A program made the translations under genes and the position numbers. Below are positions 33,633-46,049 of a stretch of 64,000 nucleotides of DNA, piece by piece (the stretch's first letter is position 1; every line of letters starts with the position of its first letter). Under the pieces are notes generated by a model, which saw only the letters and a program-made list of their open reading frames with translations, did not search any database and had not been told where the DNA came from. This stretch comes from Sipunculus nudus (Eukaryota > Annelida > Sipuncula > Golfingiida > Sipunculidae): positions 57,164,386 to 57,228,385 of the forward strand of contig CM049322.1 in NCBI GenBank assembly GCA_026874595.1, in the 5' to 3' direction.

Positions 33633-34693
33633 TTAATCACTCTTATCTTTTTGTTTTCGTGCGATTCTTGTTGTTGCATTAGAGATGTAAGTCTCAATTC
33701 GTTTGCCCACTTCTAGTTTTACTGTGGTAGACAAATCAACCCCTCGCCTTCTGATTGTAATTTCCTCCTTGAGGTAGTAGTGTTAAGCGCATGCTGGAAA
33801 AAAACATACAATTACCTCTTAATAGTGTACATCTAGGTACTATTTTTAATATAAATATTTGTCCCTCTCTAAGTATTGGTAATTATGCATAGCTTTAACC
33901 AACTATATATATATGCATGTGGAAGTAGAAAGAAATAATATGTGTCAAATTCTCTTAAGGAACTAGACTGATTTACAGATAAAACAGTGAATAAATTGTA
34001 TATTATTTATAAATTTAGGATTTTTATATAATCAAAAATTATATAAATAAAATACAATTCTTATATACTATTGGTTGGTAGATAGTGGCAAGTTTAAATG
34101 CCATACTTCAGTCTAACCCCCCCCCCCCCCCCCAACACACACATGCAGGATATCCTATAGGTCCAACCGCACGTTCATGCACGTACTCATTATGAAAAGA
34201 TTATCTCATATCTAGCTTACTTAAAAGGAGAAATATGAGGGTACATACTTACAGTGTTTGTCGGTGTTTCCCTGGACGTTGACTGCCAATGTAGCACGGT
34301 TGGAAGTTCAAGTTCTGAGATGTTCCCCTCGCTTCTCCCAAACATTACACCGTGTAGAACAGAAATGATCTGAGCCTGTCTGGCTTATGTAGTCAAAGGG
34401 ATATTGCAGGTTCAGGTCTTTGTGAAGTAACACTCTGACATTAGAAGTTTACAGACATGCCATACAGTACAAGGCTGATTGAAAAGCCAGCCAAAATGTC
34501 CAGATAATGGCTGAGCAGGTTCTTATTCAAAATGAAACTGTAAGGCATCCAGTAACAGATCAGAGTGGGACCACATGCTGATAGTGTCAAGCTTGGGGCT
34601 GTCCTGCGCTCTGGACAGAGCCAGGGCAACAGGTTTGCTGATGATATGATTAATGAGGGGGTATATGGTCAGCTGTGTCCAGTAAAGACCTGA
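33633..34693 (-). pseudogene. Coding-like exon fragments inside the 5-kb element
   Basis: Three minus-strand blocks read like protein. (a) 34693-34526, 56 codons after 'acatatttcag', including YPLINHIISKPVALALSRAQ, then TAA with no donor. (b) 34375-34253, 41 codons including SELELPTVLHW, ending at donor ACT|GTAAGTATG. (c) 33782-33633, 49 codons including VDLSTTVKLEVGKRIETYIS, then TAA; its usable acceptor may be 'ctacctcaag', which keeps phase with (b). I do not recognise the family. They may be remains of a transposase or a captured host gene. The stop after (a) suggests decay. Confidence 0.3.
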
Positions 34694-34764
34694 CTGAAAT
34701 ATGTCCCCCCAAGTACTTTTAATGTTTGGTATTCACTTGTATTTACCAAAAAACATTAATATTA

Positions 34765-34770
<6 letters not shown>

Positions 34771-34830
<60 letters not shown>

Positions 34831-34977
34831 ACATTTATTATATACAATATTAATAATTACATAATTTTAATCTATATTTTACTTAAATGAAATAATATAA
34901 TATATTTATTTTGTACATAAATATTATATAATACAATTAATTATATATATTATTTTACAAATTATTACATAACTTAT

Positions 34978-35027
<50 letters not shown>
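34771..35027. repeat. Two (AT)n microsatellites
   Basis: Alternating AT at 34771-34826 and 34980-35027, with very A+T-rich DNA between them; together they can form cruciforms. Confidence 0.9.
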
Positions 35028-35029
<2 letters not shown>

Positions 35030-35234
35030 TTTAACATTCATGTTTGGGTAGCAAGCACAAATAATAAAAACCTGCCTGCCTGCTAACGCCCCGCCGAGGT
35101 CATCGAGAGTTGGCTGTTTATTTATAATTTAAGAGATCGCGTGATAAAACTTGCAGTATGCAATAAACCCCTTTACATTTTATTTCAAATAATTCTGGTG
35201 GTTCACGTTTTTGCCTTTTTCAACCACATGCATG

Positions 35235-36205
35235 CCAGTGTATGGTGATCCCACAGTGACATCACAGTGTCGTCACAATATAATATATCACAACATGAGG
35301 TCACAGTGAGGTAATAAAGAGTTCACTCTTACTGTATATATAGATTTTTTAGAGATCATAAGATAAATCTTGTAGTAAGCCTGCGCAATAAACCCTTTAC
35401 ATTTAATTTCAAATAATTCTAGTGGTTCATTTCTTTGCCCTTTTAACCAGTGTCGTCACAATATGATATATCACAACATGAGATCACAGTGAGGTAATCA
35501 AGAGCTAACTGTTGTTTATTTAGAATGTGCTCATATCATATAAAAAATGTAATATGCAATAAATCTCATATAATATTGTATCACATTATTCTAGTGCTAC
35601 ATTTCTTTGCCTTTTTAACCATATGCATTTGTGTGCATGGTGACCTCACAGTGACATCACAGTGTCGTCACAATATGATATATCACAACATGAGGTCACA
35701 GTGAGGTCATGGAGAGCTCACTGTTATGTTTATTTAGATTTTACTCAGGTCGTATAAAAAAATGTAATATGCAGTAAATCTCATTAAATATTATATCCAA
35801 TTATTCTAGTGCTACATTTCTTTGCCTTGTCAACCATATGCATGTGTTTGTATAGTGACCTCACAGTGACATCACAGCTTTGTCACAATATGATATATCA
35901 CAACATGAGGTCACAGTGAGGTCATCGGGAGCTCACTGTGACTGTTTATTCAGATTTCGATCAGATCGCATAAAAATTGTAGTAAGTAATAATACACATT
36001 ATATTTTATGACCCAATGGTCTTGTATTACATTCCTTTGCCTTTTAGCCATATGAGTGTTAGTGTTTGGTGACCTCACAGTGACATCACAGTGTCGTCAC
36101 AATATGATATATCGCAATATGAGCTCACAGTGAGATCATCAGGATCTCACTGGTGTGAGCTCACCGTGTGAGTTTTGTGTGACCTCACAGTGATGTCACC
36201 GTTAG
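35235..36205. repeat. Right subterminal array, about 210-bp units
   Basis: 'gtgacctcacagtgacatca' then 'cagtgtcgtcacaatatgat' and 'atatcacaacatgaggtcac' recur near 35240, 35450, 35655, 35865 and 36075. The same TCACAGTGA motif is used as at the left end. Confidence 0.8.
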
Positions 36206-36222
36206 CTCATGTCTTGACTGGG

Positions 36223-36690
36223 ATAAGAACATAGAATCAACATACATGAGTAAACTATACCACGCTCTCCTCAGTGAAGGCCGCCGTATTGAATAAGGCA
36301 GAGTACAAGAGGTAACAAGCATAAAAAAACTAGGTCAATACATATCAACTCAGTGAAGGCCGCAGTATTGAATAAGGCAGACTACAAGAGGTAACAACTA
36401 TGAAACCTAGGTCAATACATATCGACTTCGCGCTCAGAGAAGCCCGGGTCGAAATGACTACACAACTAAATCGCACTTTTACTGCAGTAGGTTTGTGTCC
36501 TCTTAAACTTCCCAAGGCCGCACTGATCCCTGCCAACTAAAGTAATTTTAGTGTATATTAATTCGTGTGACCTGTATCATAAAACCTCAGCACATTTCCA
36601 CATGATATTTTCACAAAGCTGAGGTCTCTAAAATAGATGTCTTATTTGAATGTACTTTGGATCCAGAATCCTGGGTTAACAACGTAAACA
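36223..36690. repeat. Duplicated module, copy 2, right part
   Basis: Homologous to 26207-26640. A piece of about 85 bases ('cagtgaaggccgccgtattg' and following) is tandemly doubled here (36266 and 36352) but single in copy 1. Confidence 0.75.
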
Positions 36691-37300
36691 AGAATTAATT
36701 CTAAACTCCTTAACTTAACAAATATTTACACATAATTTATTCTAAACTCCTTCCCACCACAAATACTTACATATAATTAATTCTAAACTCTTTCCCCCAA
36801 CAAATACTTACATATATTTAATTCTTAACTCCTTTCCGCAAAAATACTTATATTTAATTCTAAACTTCTTCCCACAACAAATACATATAATTAATTCTAA
36901 ACTACTTCCCCCAACAAATACTTACATATAATTATTTTAAATTCCTTCCCCTAACAAATACTTACATAAAATTAATTCTAAACTTCTTCCTCCAACAAGC
37001 ACTTACATATACTTAATTCTAAACTCCTTCAACCAACAAATATTTGCATATATATTTATTGTAAACTCCTTTCCCCAAAAATACTTACATATATATAATT
37101 CTACACTCGTTTCCCCAACAAATACTTATATTTAATTCTACACTCGTTCCCCCGACAAATACTTATATTTAATTCTAAACTCCTTCCCCCAACAAATACT
37201 TACTTATGTTTAATTCTAAACTCCTTCCCCAAGCAAATGCTTACATATATTCTATTCTAAACTCCTTCCCCAACAAATACTTACATATATTTCGAAACCG
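36691..37300. repeat. Satellite of about 40 bp carrying splice-donor consensus
   Basis: Units 'taattctaaactccttcccc' then 'caacaaatacttacatata', about 14-16 degenerate units. In module copy 1 the same sequence occurs once (about 26617-26650), so the array expanded only in copy 2. Most units on the minus strand read GTAAGTATTTG. Confidence 0.8.
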
Positions 37301-37600
37301 GAATATAACTCTGCAGATGTATATAGAACTTATTTAAGCAAGCATTACACAAAGGAGGCGGTTAGATCCACCAGAATAAAATATTGTTTTTTATTTAAAA
37401 ATAAAAATCATGAAAGACCCGCAAAAGGCCAGTGCGGGCTGATGACACCCAGGGACAGTGGGGACTGGCAGTATTTAAACAGTATTTAAATACACTGAAC
37501 AACACGGTGAATGTTTGAATCTTTGTAATTTGTCTGTAGAGGTATATGGGCATTACAAGGAACAGTGGCATTTTACATCTGATGTATTAAATTGAATGCC
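37301..37600. other. Spacer, nothing recognised
   Basis: No array, coding exon or RNA gene is seen. Confidence 0.35.
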
Positions 37601-38350
37601 TATGTCAGCATACAAATCAGCAGGGTGGTCCTGTTACCTTTGTATTTGACCTTGTTATATCAAAATCAATATGGTCCCTCCGTTATTGACAGGTGACCCA
37701 TAAGTCAAAGATTACAGCTTTGGGGTGAAAACTTTGCGTCCACATGCTTTTTCTACAAGTGAGTAGTGTTATCTTGACCTTTCAAATTATACGCCCTAGA
37801 CTAAAAAGTATTGTTCTCCCATTGGCAGAAGCCGTAAGTGAAAGATGGAGGTATGGGTTGAAAACATTATTTAACAACGTGTCAAAAATATTTAGAGAAG
37901 TGAGTGCAATGACATTGACCTTTGAACTTGGGACCTTACATTCATGAGCTTTAATATATCGTTAAGAAATTAAAATTAATATTCAACTTTGAAGCCAATG
38001 TGGAGTTATTATCCGTAAACTAATTTGTGAATGGAAGGGCCCTGTGACATTGACCTTTGATCCTAAATCAAGCAAAACCTGTCCTATTTGCAGGTCATCT
38101 AAATGTGTAAGACGGAAGGTTTGTGAAGAAAGTTTGGCTTAAAAGGCTTGGAGAATATTTTTAAGGCAGTGGGTTATGTGACCTTGACCTTTGACCCCAT
38201 GAGTCCTAAATCAGTACGGTTCTTGCCTGAATTGTTGGCCTTATATAGTCATGATTGAAATATGTTTGTCAATTGAAACTTGGGGTATCTTAAAGAAAAA
38301 CCAAATTGTAGATGGGCGCGATTACGGACAGAGAAAATAGACCGACGGAC
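37600..38350 (+). mobile_element. Decayed pearl-like element core
   Basis: Units with 'gtgaccttgacctttgaccc' (38179) and 'attggcaggt'-like phrases, ending in ACGG-like 'gacagagaaaatagaccgac'; no terminal hairpin. A diverged relative of the next element. Confidence 0.5.
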
Positions 38351-38491
38351 AGGATAATTAATATATTGCACTCGATCATCATTAATATACAGACCAGGTT
38401 TTAAGACACAAGATGAAACTACAGCTGACAAACTGATAAGATAGATATGATCTGACCCTTGCAAAATTAGAAAAAAAATCGTTAAAAATTT

Positions 38492-38495
<4 letters not shown>

Positions 38496-38531
<36 letters not shown>

Positions 38532-38536
38532 TATAT
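38496..38536. repeat. (AT)n microsatellite
   Basis: Alternating AT just before the 5' end of the next element. Confidence 0.9.
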
Positions 38537-38576
38537 ACAAAGTGCGCCACCACTTTTGAGAACTTCACTAGGGACC

Positions 38577-39648
38577 CATGGGTCTCGACGCTCAGCTGCA
38601 TTTGTCTATAAGGATATATGTTTATGAGGTTTTCCAGAATATTGGTCCTGTGATCAGTTTGAAGCCAACTTGTCTACCCAAGCTGGAGTTATATCATCCA
38701 TAAACTAATTTGTGAATGGATGGGCTCTGTGACCTTAACCTTTGACCTTATGACCCCAAAATCAAAAGGAAACTTCCCCTATTGGCAGGTGCACCGTATG
38801 TTGATGATGGAAAGATTGAGATGAAAAGTTTGGCTTAAAATGCATCCACAATCTTTCTAAAGTAGTGGGTCCTGTGACCTTGACCTTTGATCTCATGACC
38901 CCAGAATCAACATTTCTTACTTTAGTGGTGGGCCATATATAAGTCAAGTTTGAAACCAATATTTCAAACCAAACTGGTGTTATCATCTTGAAACTAAAAT
39001 GTGGGTTTATGGCCTCCATGACCTTGACCATGTGACCCAAATCCGTAAGTTACTGCCATTATTGGCAGGTGAGCAACATCTGGAAGATGGAAGGTTTGGG
39101 ATGAAAAGTTTGGCTTCAAAAGCATATGCATTCTTTTTAAATAAATGAGTCCTGTGACCATGACCATTGACCGTTGGACCCCAAAATCCACACGATTCTT
39201 ACTCTAGTGGTGAGTCATATATAAGTTAAGTTTGAAACTAATATGTCAAACTAAACTGGAGTTATCATCTGGAAACTAAATTGCCCCTGTGACCTTGACC
39301 TTTGAACATGTGACCCCATATTCATTAAGCTCTCCCCATACTGGCAAGTCAGCTTAATGTGCAAAATGAAAAGTTGGGATGAAGGGCTGGGCTTAATCGT
39401 TTTAAAAATGAGTCCTGTGACCTTGACCTCTGACCTCATGACCCAAAAATCATATAGGTTCTTGCTTTGGTGGTGGGCCATATTTAAGTCCGGTTTGAAA
39501 TCCATGTGTCAACACAACCTGGAGTTATCGTTTCTAGGTCCAGAAGTTACGATTTGTGCCCCTATAACGGACGGCCGGACAGACGACGGACAGAGCGCCA
39601 TTCCTATACCTCAGTTGACTTATAGTCAGCTGAGCTAAAAAAAAAAAA
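38577..39648 (+). mobile_element. Complete pearl-like element with 'tgaccttgacc' core, 1.07 kb
   Basis: 5' end 'actagggacccatgggtct' plus 'cgacgctcagctg'. Core of about six alternating units of about 140 bases, each starting near 'cctgtgaccttgacctttga'. Then 'aacggacggccggacagacg', the hairpin CTCAGTTGACT-tat-AGTCAGCTGAG (39610-39634) and a run of A. It is the uninterrupted counterpart of 8040-14970. Non-coding. Confidence 0.65.
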
Positions 39649-41350
39649 CTAGCCATGGTCAAAATTGAAGGCATGATTCACAGAAATCGTGCTCAAACAG
39701 AAAAGGTCGTCTTTATGGAGATGCAAAGATGCCCGTGTGTCTTTTGCCAGCTTTATTTGTCTCTCGCGTAATTCTATCAGCGCGCCAATTGTAAACAACG
39801 GGACCTTGAACCAGATTACATGTAACCACCACAAAACCTCAATCTCCCTCAAGTGTTTCCAACACTGTCTAGTTTCTGATATGGCCGGTGAATAAAATAA
39901 AACCTGACACAACCAGTGGTCTGAATGTGTCCATTAGCTGAAGCCTAATACTGCGCAGCCACAAGTCACGTTGCCTTGGGCGTGGTTATCCGGGGAGGCG
40001 TACGTAATTCAGGACAGGCGCTGAGCAAACAGATCATTTTTTAGCTGTGGCGAATGCAGTCTGAAGGGTGAATTTGATCGCACTGAATATTTGAATGTAG
40101 TGAATGACGCCAACAACATGTTTTATACCGTTCATAATGCATGTTCGTCCATGATGTTCATAGTACAATATTACTAAACCGGACCATTGCACCACTGGGA
40201 AAATTATGAGACAGCTTGAGCCATTGAAATTCAAACACATAATGCCGACTTCTCTTTCCAATAATAGTCTTCTCATTACATTGTCTTTACATTGGCGAAT
40301 ACAAAGAAGAAAATGTAGACATGGACATAGCCGACAACCGCTAAATAGCGTATAGGGAACATAAATTGTAGTAGGTCCTTATATAAAAGGCTCGAAGAAA
40401 ATCCCTAAATAATTGTAATAGATCACATTTTCCAAGGGGATATCGTTATCCGTTTTGTTACATTAGACGGATGTCCAAAATTGTGTCATTGTGTGTCACA
40501 GTATAGTGTACAATTAAGAAAGAATCAGTTTTATCAAACCGTTCTTTGAATATTTCAACAACACACGTAACACAATACCGGTAGGAAAAAGGGATATAAT
40601 ACACCTCAGAACGAATGCAAAAAAGTAAGATTCCATGCAAATGTAACTTACACTATTCAGGGTATTAAAGGGGATGAATCATTCATTTTTTTATCAATTA
40701 AATCGTTTTGTTCCACAGTGAATCAAAGCACGACACTTGATATGGTAATGGGGTTTGTGTAGATAATTATACGCATCTCCAGTACCCCAGTGTAAGAGGT
40801 ATATACGTGTCTCTTGTGGTAGGTCCTGCTGACACATAAATTTTATGATGTACTGTGTGACACGGTAGCGACAGTTGACTTTACATACACTACCCACTAG
40901 ACTTGTAAAACATATGACAAATGAAGCAATTTATCTCTACATCGATCCACAAGGACTAAACAGGAGAGCTGTTATATGTCGATGTTGCTGAGGTCTGGTG
41001 TCATGACCGTGAACCCGGAAAAGGCTGCATGCTTTGTCTCTATCCTGGGGGGGGGGGGGGGTCCCTCACATTCGCCATGTCTACACCAAACATATCGCTT
41101 GAAGTTACATCCAAGCTAATTAACCACTTATGTCGCGACAATAAAACTTTGAAGTTTTGTAATTTTCATTTTGAATGTCTGTATAATACAGAATATGCAT
41201 GTATGTTTATATTCAATTAAGAATAAACTTTGCTGCTTCCAGTCTGTTCTTAGGTAATGTTAGTATGGACAAGTAAAACAAATAAACTTAATATACTTTT
41301 GTTTCTGTGGAAAAATCAAAGTTTCCATAATTTGATATTAAACGTCTCTA
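39649..41350. repeat. Diverged segmental duplication, copy 1
   Basis: Blocks match 42690-45230 in the same order: 'gtaaacaacgggaccttgaa' (matches near 43391), 'atactgcgcag...aagtcacg' (43857), 'ttttttagctgtggc' (43949), 'gcatctccagtacccc' (44668). Identity is moderate with many small indels. Neither copy has a protein-like open frame. A poly(G) run lies at 41047-41060. Confidence 0.6.
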
Positions 41351-42080
41351 ACAGGTCGTTCCTAGGAGGGCTTTATACCTGAATCTACTTCAGTCAATGT
41401 AGATCCACTCCTCAGTATGTTATGTTCATGGTTATGGATGCTTTTACGTAATCTTAAATTAAAATGACAAGTTGCGAAAGACATAAGGTGATGTTGCTGT
41501 TTATTTCCGGAGAATGGAATATTGTTCTGTATCTCTCTATTTTTCTTTTGTTTTAACTAAAATTGAAATTTCGAATGACAGTTTTCTAGGTCGAGTGTTC
41601 TTGCTTCATATGCTTACGAAAAAAATGTGTAAATAAAATTTAACCAATTTATGTGTATTACCGATGTTCAAAAAGCAAGATTTGTTTGGTAAATTTGTGA
41701 GCGTCGCATTGTTAATGAATATTCCATTCTATATTTAACGTAATCACCTCTATGCTGGCGGGCGATTTTCTGATTTGTATTATGTATTATGACATGACGC
41801 AGCCACAGGTCATTCTTTGTGTATGGCAAATTTTATCTTGATATTGAGGTAAGGAAAGTGTTGTCAGTCTCGGGCTGAAATTTAAAGTAACGTTACATTT
41901 GTTGCATTTAACAACAACATCACTACTTCATCAAGGAAGTTACATGATCTGTACCTTACGTCTTTGCACAGTATACCTTTTATAATTGGCCATTTTGTAA
42001 TTAAAAGATTTGGTTCTTGATTAACGACTGAGAGTGTTGCCAGAAGCATTCGATCCTCGAACAGTGACATAAAACTGCAG
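41351..42080. other. Spacer, nothing recognised
   Basis: A+T-rich DNA without array or gene. Confidence 0.35.
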
Positions 42081-42084
42081 ATCG

Positions 42085-42590
42085 TTATGACTGGCCCCTG
42101 TTTACTAAAATTGTTTTTCGTTATGACTGGACAGTATTTATGAAAAATGCTGATCGTTATGACTGGCTACAGTTTATGAACACTGCTTATCGTTATGACC
42201 GGTCCCTGTTTATGAAAATGGCTTATCGTTATGACTGGTCCTTGTTTATGAACACGGCTTATCGTTATGACTGGTCTTTGTTTATAAACACTGTTTATCG
42301 TTATGACTGGTCAGTATTTATGAAAAATGCAGATCGTTACGACTGGCAACTGTTTATGATCAGTACTTATCGTTATGACTAGTCCCTGTTTATGAACACT
42401 ATTTATTTTTGTTGACTGGTCAATGTATATGTACACTGCTTATCGTTATGACTGGTCAATGTTTATGAAAAATGCTTAATGTTATGACTGGCTATTGGAT
42501 ATGAATTCTACTTATCGTTATGACTGGCCTCTGTTTATGAACACTCTTCGTCTTTATGACTTGCCACTGTTTACGAACACTAGACTAAAT
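42085..42590 (+). repeat. 36-bp minisatellite, about 14 units
   Basis: 'ttatcgttatgactggtcc' followed by 'ctgtttatgaacactgc', period 36. The plus-strand open frame 42140-42382 (12-residue repeat containing YRYDWSLFM) follows from the period being a multiple of three. One stray unit lies near 45410-45450. Confidence 0.85.
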
Positions 42591-42689
42591 CACAGTTTGG
42601 AAACTGACATGATAGACATTATCTGACGTTTTCAATAATAGAAAAAAAATCATAAAAAAAGAGAAATAATTCAGGTGGTACCATGAGTA

Positions 42690-45230
42690 CTGACCAGACT
42701 AGCCGTGGTCAAATTGATGGCAAGATTCATGGCAATCAGTGTTTAACGGAAGAAGTAGTCCTCGGGCCAATTTCCTGCTGACCCCCCACCCCCCCCCCCC
42801 TCATTATTATGTTTAATCAAATATGTTTGTTAAAATGATTCACAAAGATCATATTTAGATCTCTTTTTAGCGCAAATAACAGTAAAGTATTAAAATGATA
42901 TGCCTCCATATATCTTAAACATTTAAATTTGTAACAGAATGTTAAAACTTTGAAATAGAATTTTGAAATTAATTTTAATAGATTCAGCACATTTTAGGTA
43001 AAGTGGTAGCTCTGATTAAAGTTAGCAGTAAATATTTCTAGACATAACAATTTCTTAGGGGAACCCTTTACATTACTCCAAAAATGTTAAGCAGTTATGA
43101 ACCATTGTTAGTTTATAAAATTGCCGATTTCAAGCCTTCTGGACACTTTTACAGAGGGGTTACGCTTTGAAATATAACCCCCATGAGTCACTTTATCATG
43201 AAGTGGCATCAAACTTAATAGTGACGGGGGGGGGGGGGGCGGGGGGGGGGGGGGGGGGCTTGCGGCAAAACTTAACATTTCAGAATTGGCCCCAGAACCA
43301 CAGGCTGTCTCTCTGGACGTGCAAAGACACCTCAGTGTGTCTGCTTTTGCTTTATTTATCTGCTTTATTTATTATCCATCTCGCCACAAGTAAACAACGA
43401 GACCTTGAACCAGATTTCAAGTACCACAAAAACCTGGGGGTGCCTCAAGCATTTCTGACATGATCTAATCGTTGATTCCCCCCCCCCCCCTTTCCCCAAA
43501 GTCCATTAGTCAAATCACTTTTAACAATAATTCCTCGGAAAAATTAAATTTCCCAACCTTTTGACTGACTAAAATATGAAAAGTTGTTTACATTAACCTT
43601 GTAATATTTAAATAATATTAAGATTGTTTTAAAGAAAAATGACATTATTTTACATTAAAATATTAACAATCTTAATGTATAAGTTTCTTAGTTTCTAAGT
43701 TTACTTATAAACTAATATACTTACAATTGAATACAGGAATACCCTGAACTTCAGCTATAGCAATTCGGTCGCCACAGGTGGTCTGGCTTCAGCAGTTATG
43801 AGCATTTCCCAAACCGCACAGCAACTGACAACTAACCCTACGGTTTGTAGTTAAATACTGCGCAGTTTGTTACAAGTCACGTGGCCTCGAGCATGGTTAT
43901 CCGGCGAGGCGCAGGCCTACGTGACCAAGGACAAGCACTACAAGCCATTTTTTAGCTGTAGCTAACGCTGTCTGAAGGGGTAACGTGATAACGGCAGCAA
44001 CGTTTTATGATAAAACACTTTGTACGTAGCAGCTAGTGTGTATCCAGCTGATAAAATGCCAATGCAGTTAATGTATTCTAAATATATGCACAGAAGTAAA
44101 TACGCAATGGAGCATGTATGTTAAATCAGATATGTATTGTTGTGCATATAAATGTACGATGAGAGTTACAACCGCATCATAATGTTTATCTTACACAAAT
44201 TATTGATAAGAAGAAATATGTCTGTTTTTTTTAATGACGCCATCAAAATGTATCACCGTTGATAATTCAAAATCGTCTATTATGTTCATATAACGTATAC
44301 AAGATAATCAGATTCGAAGCAAATGTAACTAACATTATTCAGGTTGTTTAATGTGATAAATCATTTATTTTTCAACAATTTAATCACATGAACGCAAGTG
44401 CTAAATATACACAGAACATTTAGTTTACAAGGACTTGGTCCCATTTTCACACGAAATGAGAAAATCGGTAATGGCCTTTTTTTTTTTTTTTTGTTTTGTT
44501 TTGTTTTGCTGTAAATGTTACTTTAGTATATCACAATGATGAAAGAATCACAGCACATGTAAAGTTCTGTTTTATCTGCAGCTCCATTTTTGCAAAGTTT
44601 CATTATTTCTGTAATACAATGATTCAAAGCCAACACTGCATTTGGTAATGTGGTTTGTGCAGATATAAGCATCTCCAGTACCCCTGTGTAACAGGTATAT
44701 ACTTGTGTGTTGTTATGGGTCCTTCAGACACATGGGTTAAATGATTACTAAGTGACTCGGTATAGCTGTAGTCGGCGTAACATACATACAATAACCACGA
44801 CTTGTAAAAAATAAGACGAATGAAGCAATTGATCTCTAGATCGGTCCACAGGAGGATAAACAGGAGGGCTGTTAGTTGTTGATGTTGCTTAGGCCAGGTA
44901 TCAGGAGTGTACATCTTGAACTAGGAATGGCTGTATGCTCAGTTTTTTTTTTTCTATGGGGGGCCCTACTTTCGCTACGTCTACATCAAACCTATCTCGT
45001 GAAGCTACACCAAAACTAATTGACCTCTTCTGTTCCGAAAATAAAACTTTAATAAAAGATTTGTAATTTCCATTTTGTATGTCTGTATAATACATAAATA
45101 TGTATGTATAATTATATTATGAAATAGTAAATCTAAGTACGGTCAGTAGATAATAAACTTTGGTGTTCCAATTCTGTTCTCATGTAGGGTTTGTGAAGGC
45201 AATGAGATAAACAAAATTAAATAAATAACT
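42690..45230. repeat. Diverged segmental duplication, copy 2
   Basis: Counterpart of 39649-41350, longer by insertions including poly(C) near 42787, the poly(G) tract 43226-43258 and another poly(C) near 43480. Short open frames are not shared by the two copies. Confidence 0.55.
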
Positions 45231-45257
45231 ACGTACATTAAGAAACAATCTCATTTA

Positions 45258-45262
<5 letters not shown>

Positions 45263-45299
<37 letters not shown>

Positions 45300-45330
45300 T
45301 ATATTATATATATAATATTATATTATATCA
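45263..45330. repeat. (AT)n / TATAATAT microsatellite
   Basis: Alternating AT from 45263, followed by TATAATATTA repeats. Confidence 0.85.
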
Positions 45331-45629
45331 TATATGTGCAGAGTGTAATTCAAAGAAGTGGTCCTTGAATGACGACTGGGTGTTGCCAAGAGTATTAGAT
45401 CTTTAAACAGAACACTGTTTTTCGTTATAGTTCTGGCCCCTGTTTATGAACACTTACATCAATATTAAAAGCAAGATTCATGGCAATCGATGATTTAATT
45501 TTATAGATAAAGGACACTGTATCAAATGTTAAATTATTCTGGACAGGGGTGCATACAATCTCCATAGTTTCGAGAATATATGGATTTCATATGTCCTGGT
45601 ATATTTTATATTTACTTCCGTGGATTTCA

Positions 45630-45765
45630 GGTTAAGGGATTCAAGGTTCCACATTTACGGGGTGTGAGCTTCTAACGGACGAACGGTCGGCCAGACGGAT
45701 GAATGGACAACGGACAAAGAGTGATCGCTATGGCTGAGATGACTTCCAGTCAATGTGAAAACAAG
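45630..45765 (+). mobile_element. 3'-end fragment of a pearl-like element
   Basis: 'ttctaacggacgaacggtcg' then 'gctgagatgacttccagtca': the ACGG stretch and decayed hairpin of the other elements, without the rest of the body. Confidence 0.45.
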
Positions 45766-46049
45766 GGGTTCAACCCAAGAGGATTAATCACAAAACCTAA
45801 TACAAGGTCCCCATTTCCGGAAAAAGGGTGGGGTTGGGGTGGGTTTGGATATTTCCAGGCCTCAAAATTGGTGTGTTATGATTTAAACAAAGTTGCGGCT
45901 CAAAAGGGGGTACGGACCCACAAGACTCCCCTTTGGTCCATTCGGCGCTATTCAAATAGGGTATGCATATTTCCGTTTCTTTCTTCAGGAACAGTTTCCT
46001 TTCCTTAAAACGTACATTTAATTGATCTTTCATGTCTCACTCATATCAA
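45766..46049. other. Spacer, nothing recognised
   Basis: Slightly richer in G+C than its neighbours. The open frames on both strands (45703-46008, 46033-45797) show no domain. Confidence 0.35.

Larger units (their letters stand above)
31144..36222. mobile_element. 5,079-bp inverted-repeat DNA element with AT target duplication
   Basis: Begins CCCAGTCAAGA and ends TCTTGACTGGG, perfect 11-base inverted ends. It is flanked by AT on both sides, while module copy 1 has 'ggcataagaac' with a single AT: a paralogous empty site. Both ends hold subterminal arrays rich in TCACAGTGA-type palindromes, likely transposase binding sites. No intact transposase seen; only coding-like fragments at 33.6-34.7 kb. 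A 2-bp AT duplication recalls ISL2EU-type elements, but that placement is from memory and weak. Confidence 0.75.

Noticed and set aside
42140-42382. Plus-strand open frame with a 12-residue repeat
   Set aside because: By-product of the 36-bp minisatellite; no start context, no flanking exon signals, broken in neighbouring units.
45769-45790. B-box-like GGTTCAACCC suggesting a SINE
   Set aside because: No matching A box at the proper distance and no A-rich tail with target duplication; it lies next to a pearl-like 3' fragment.
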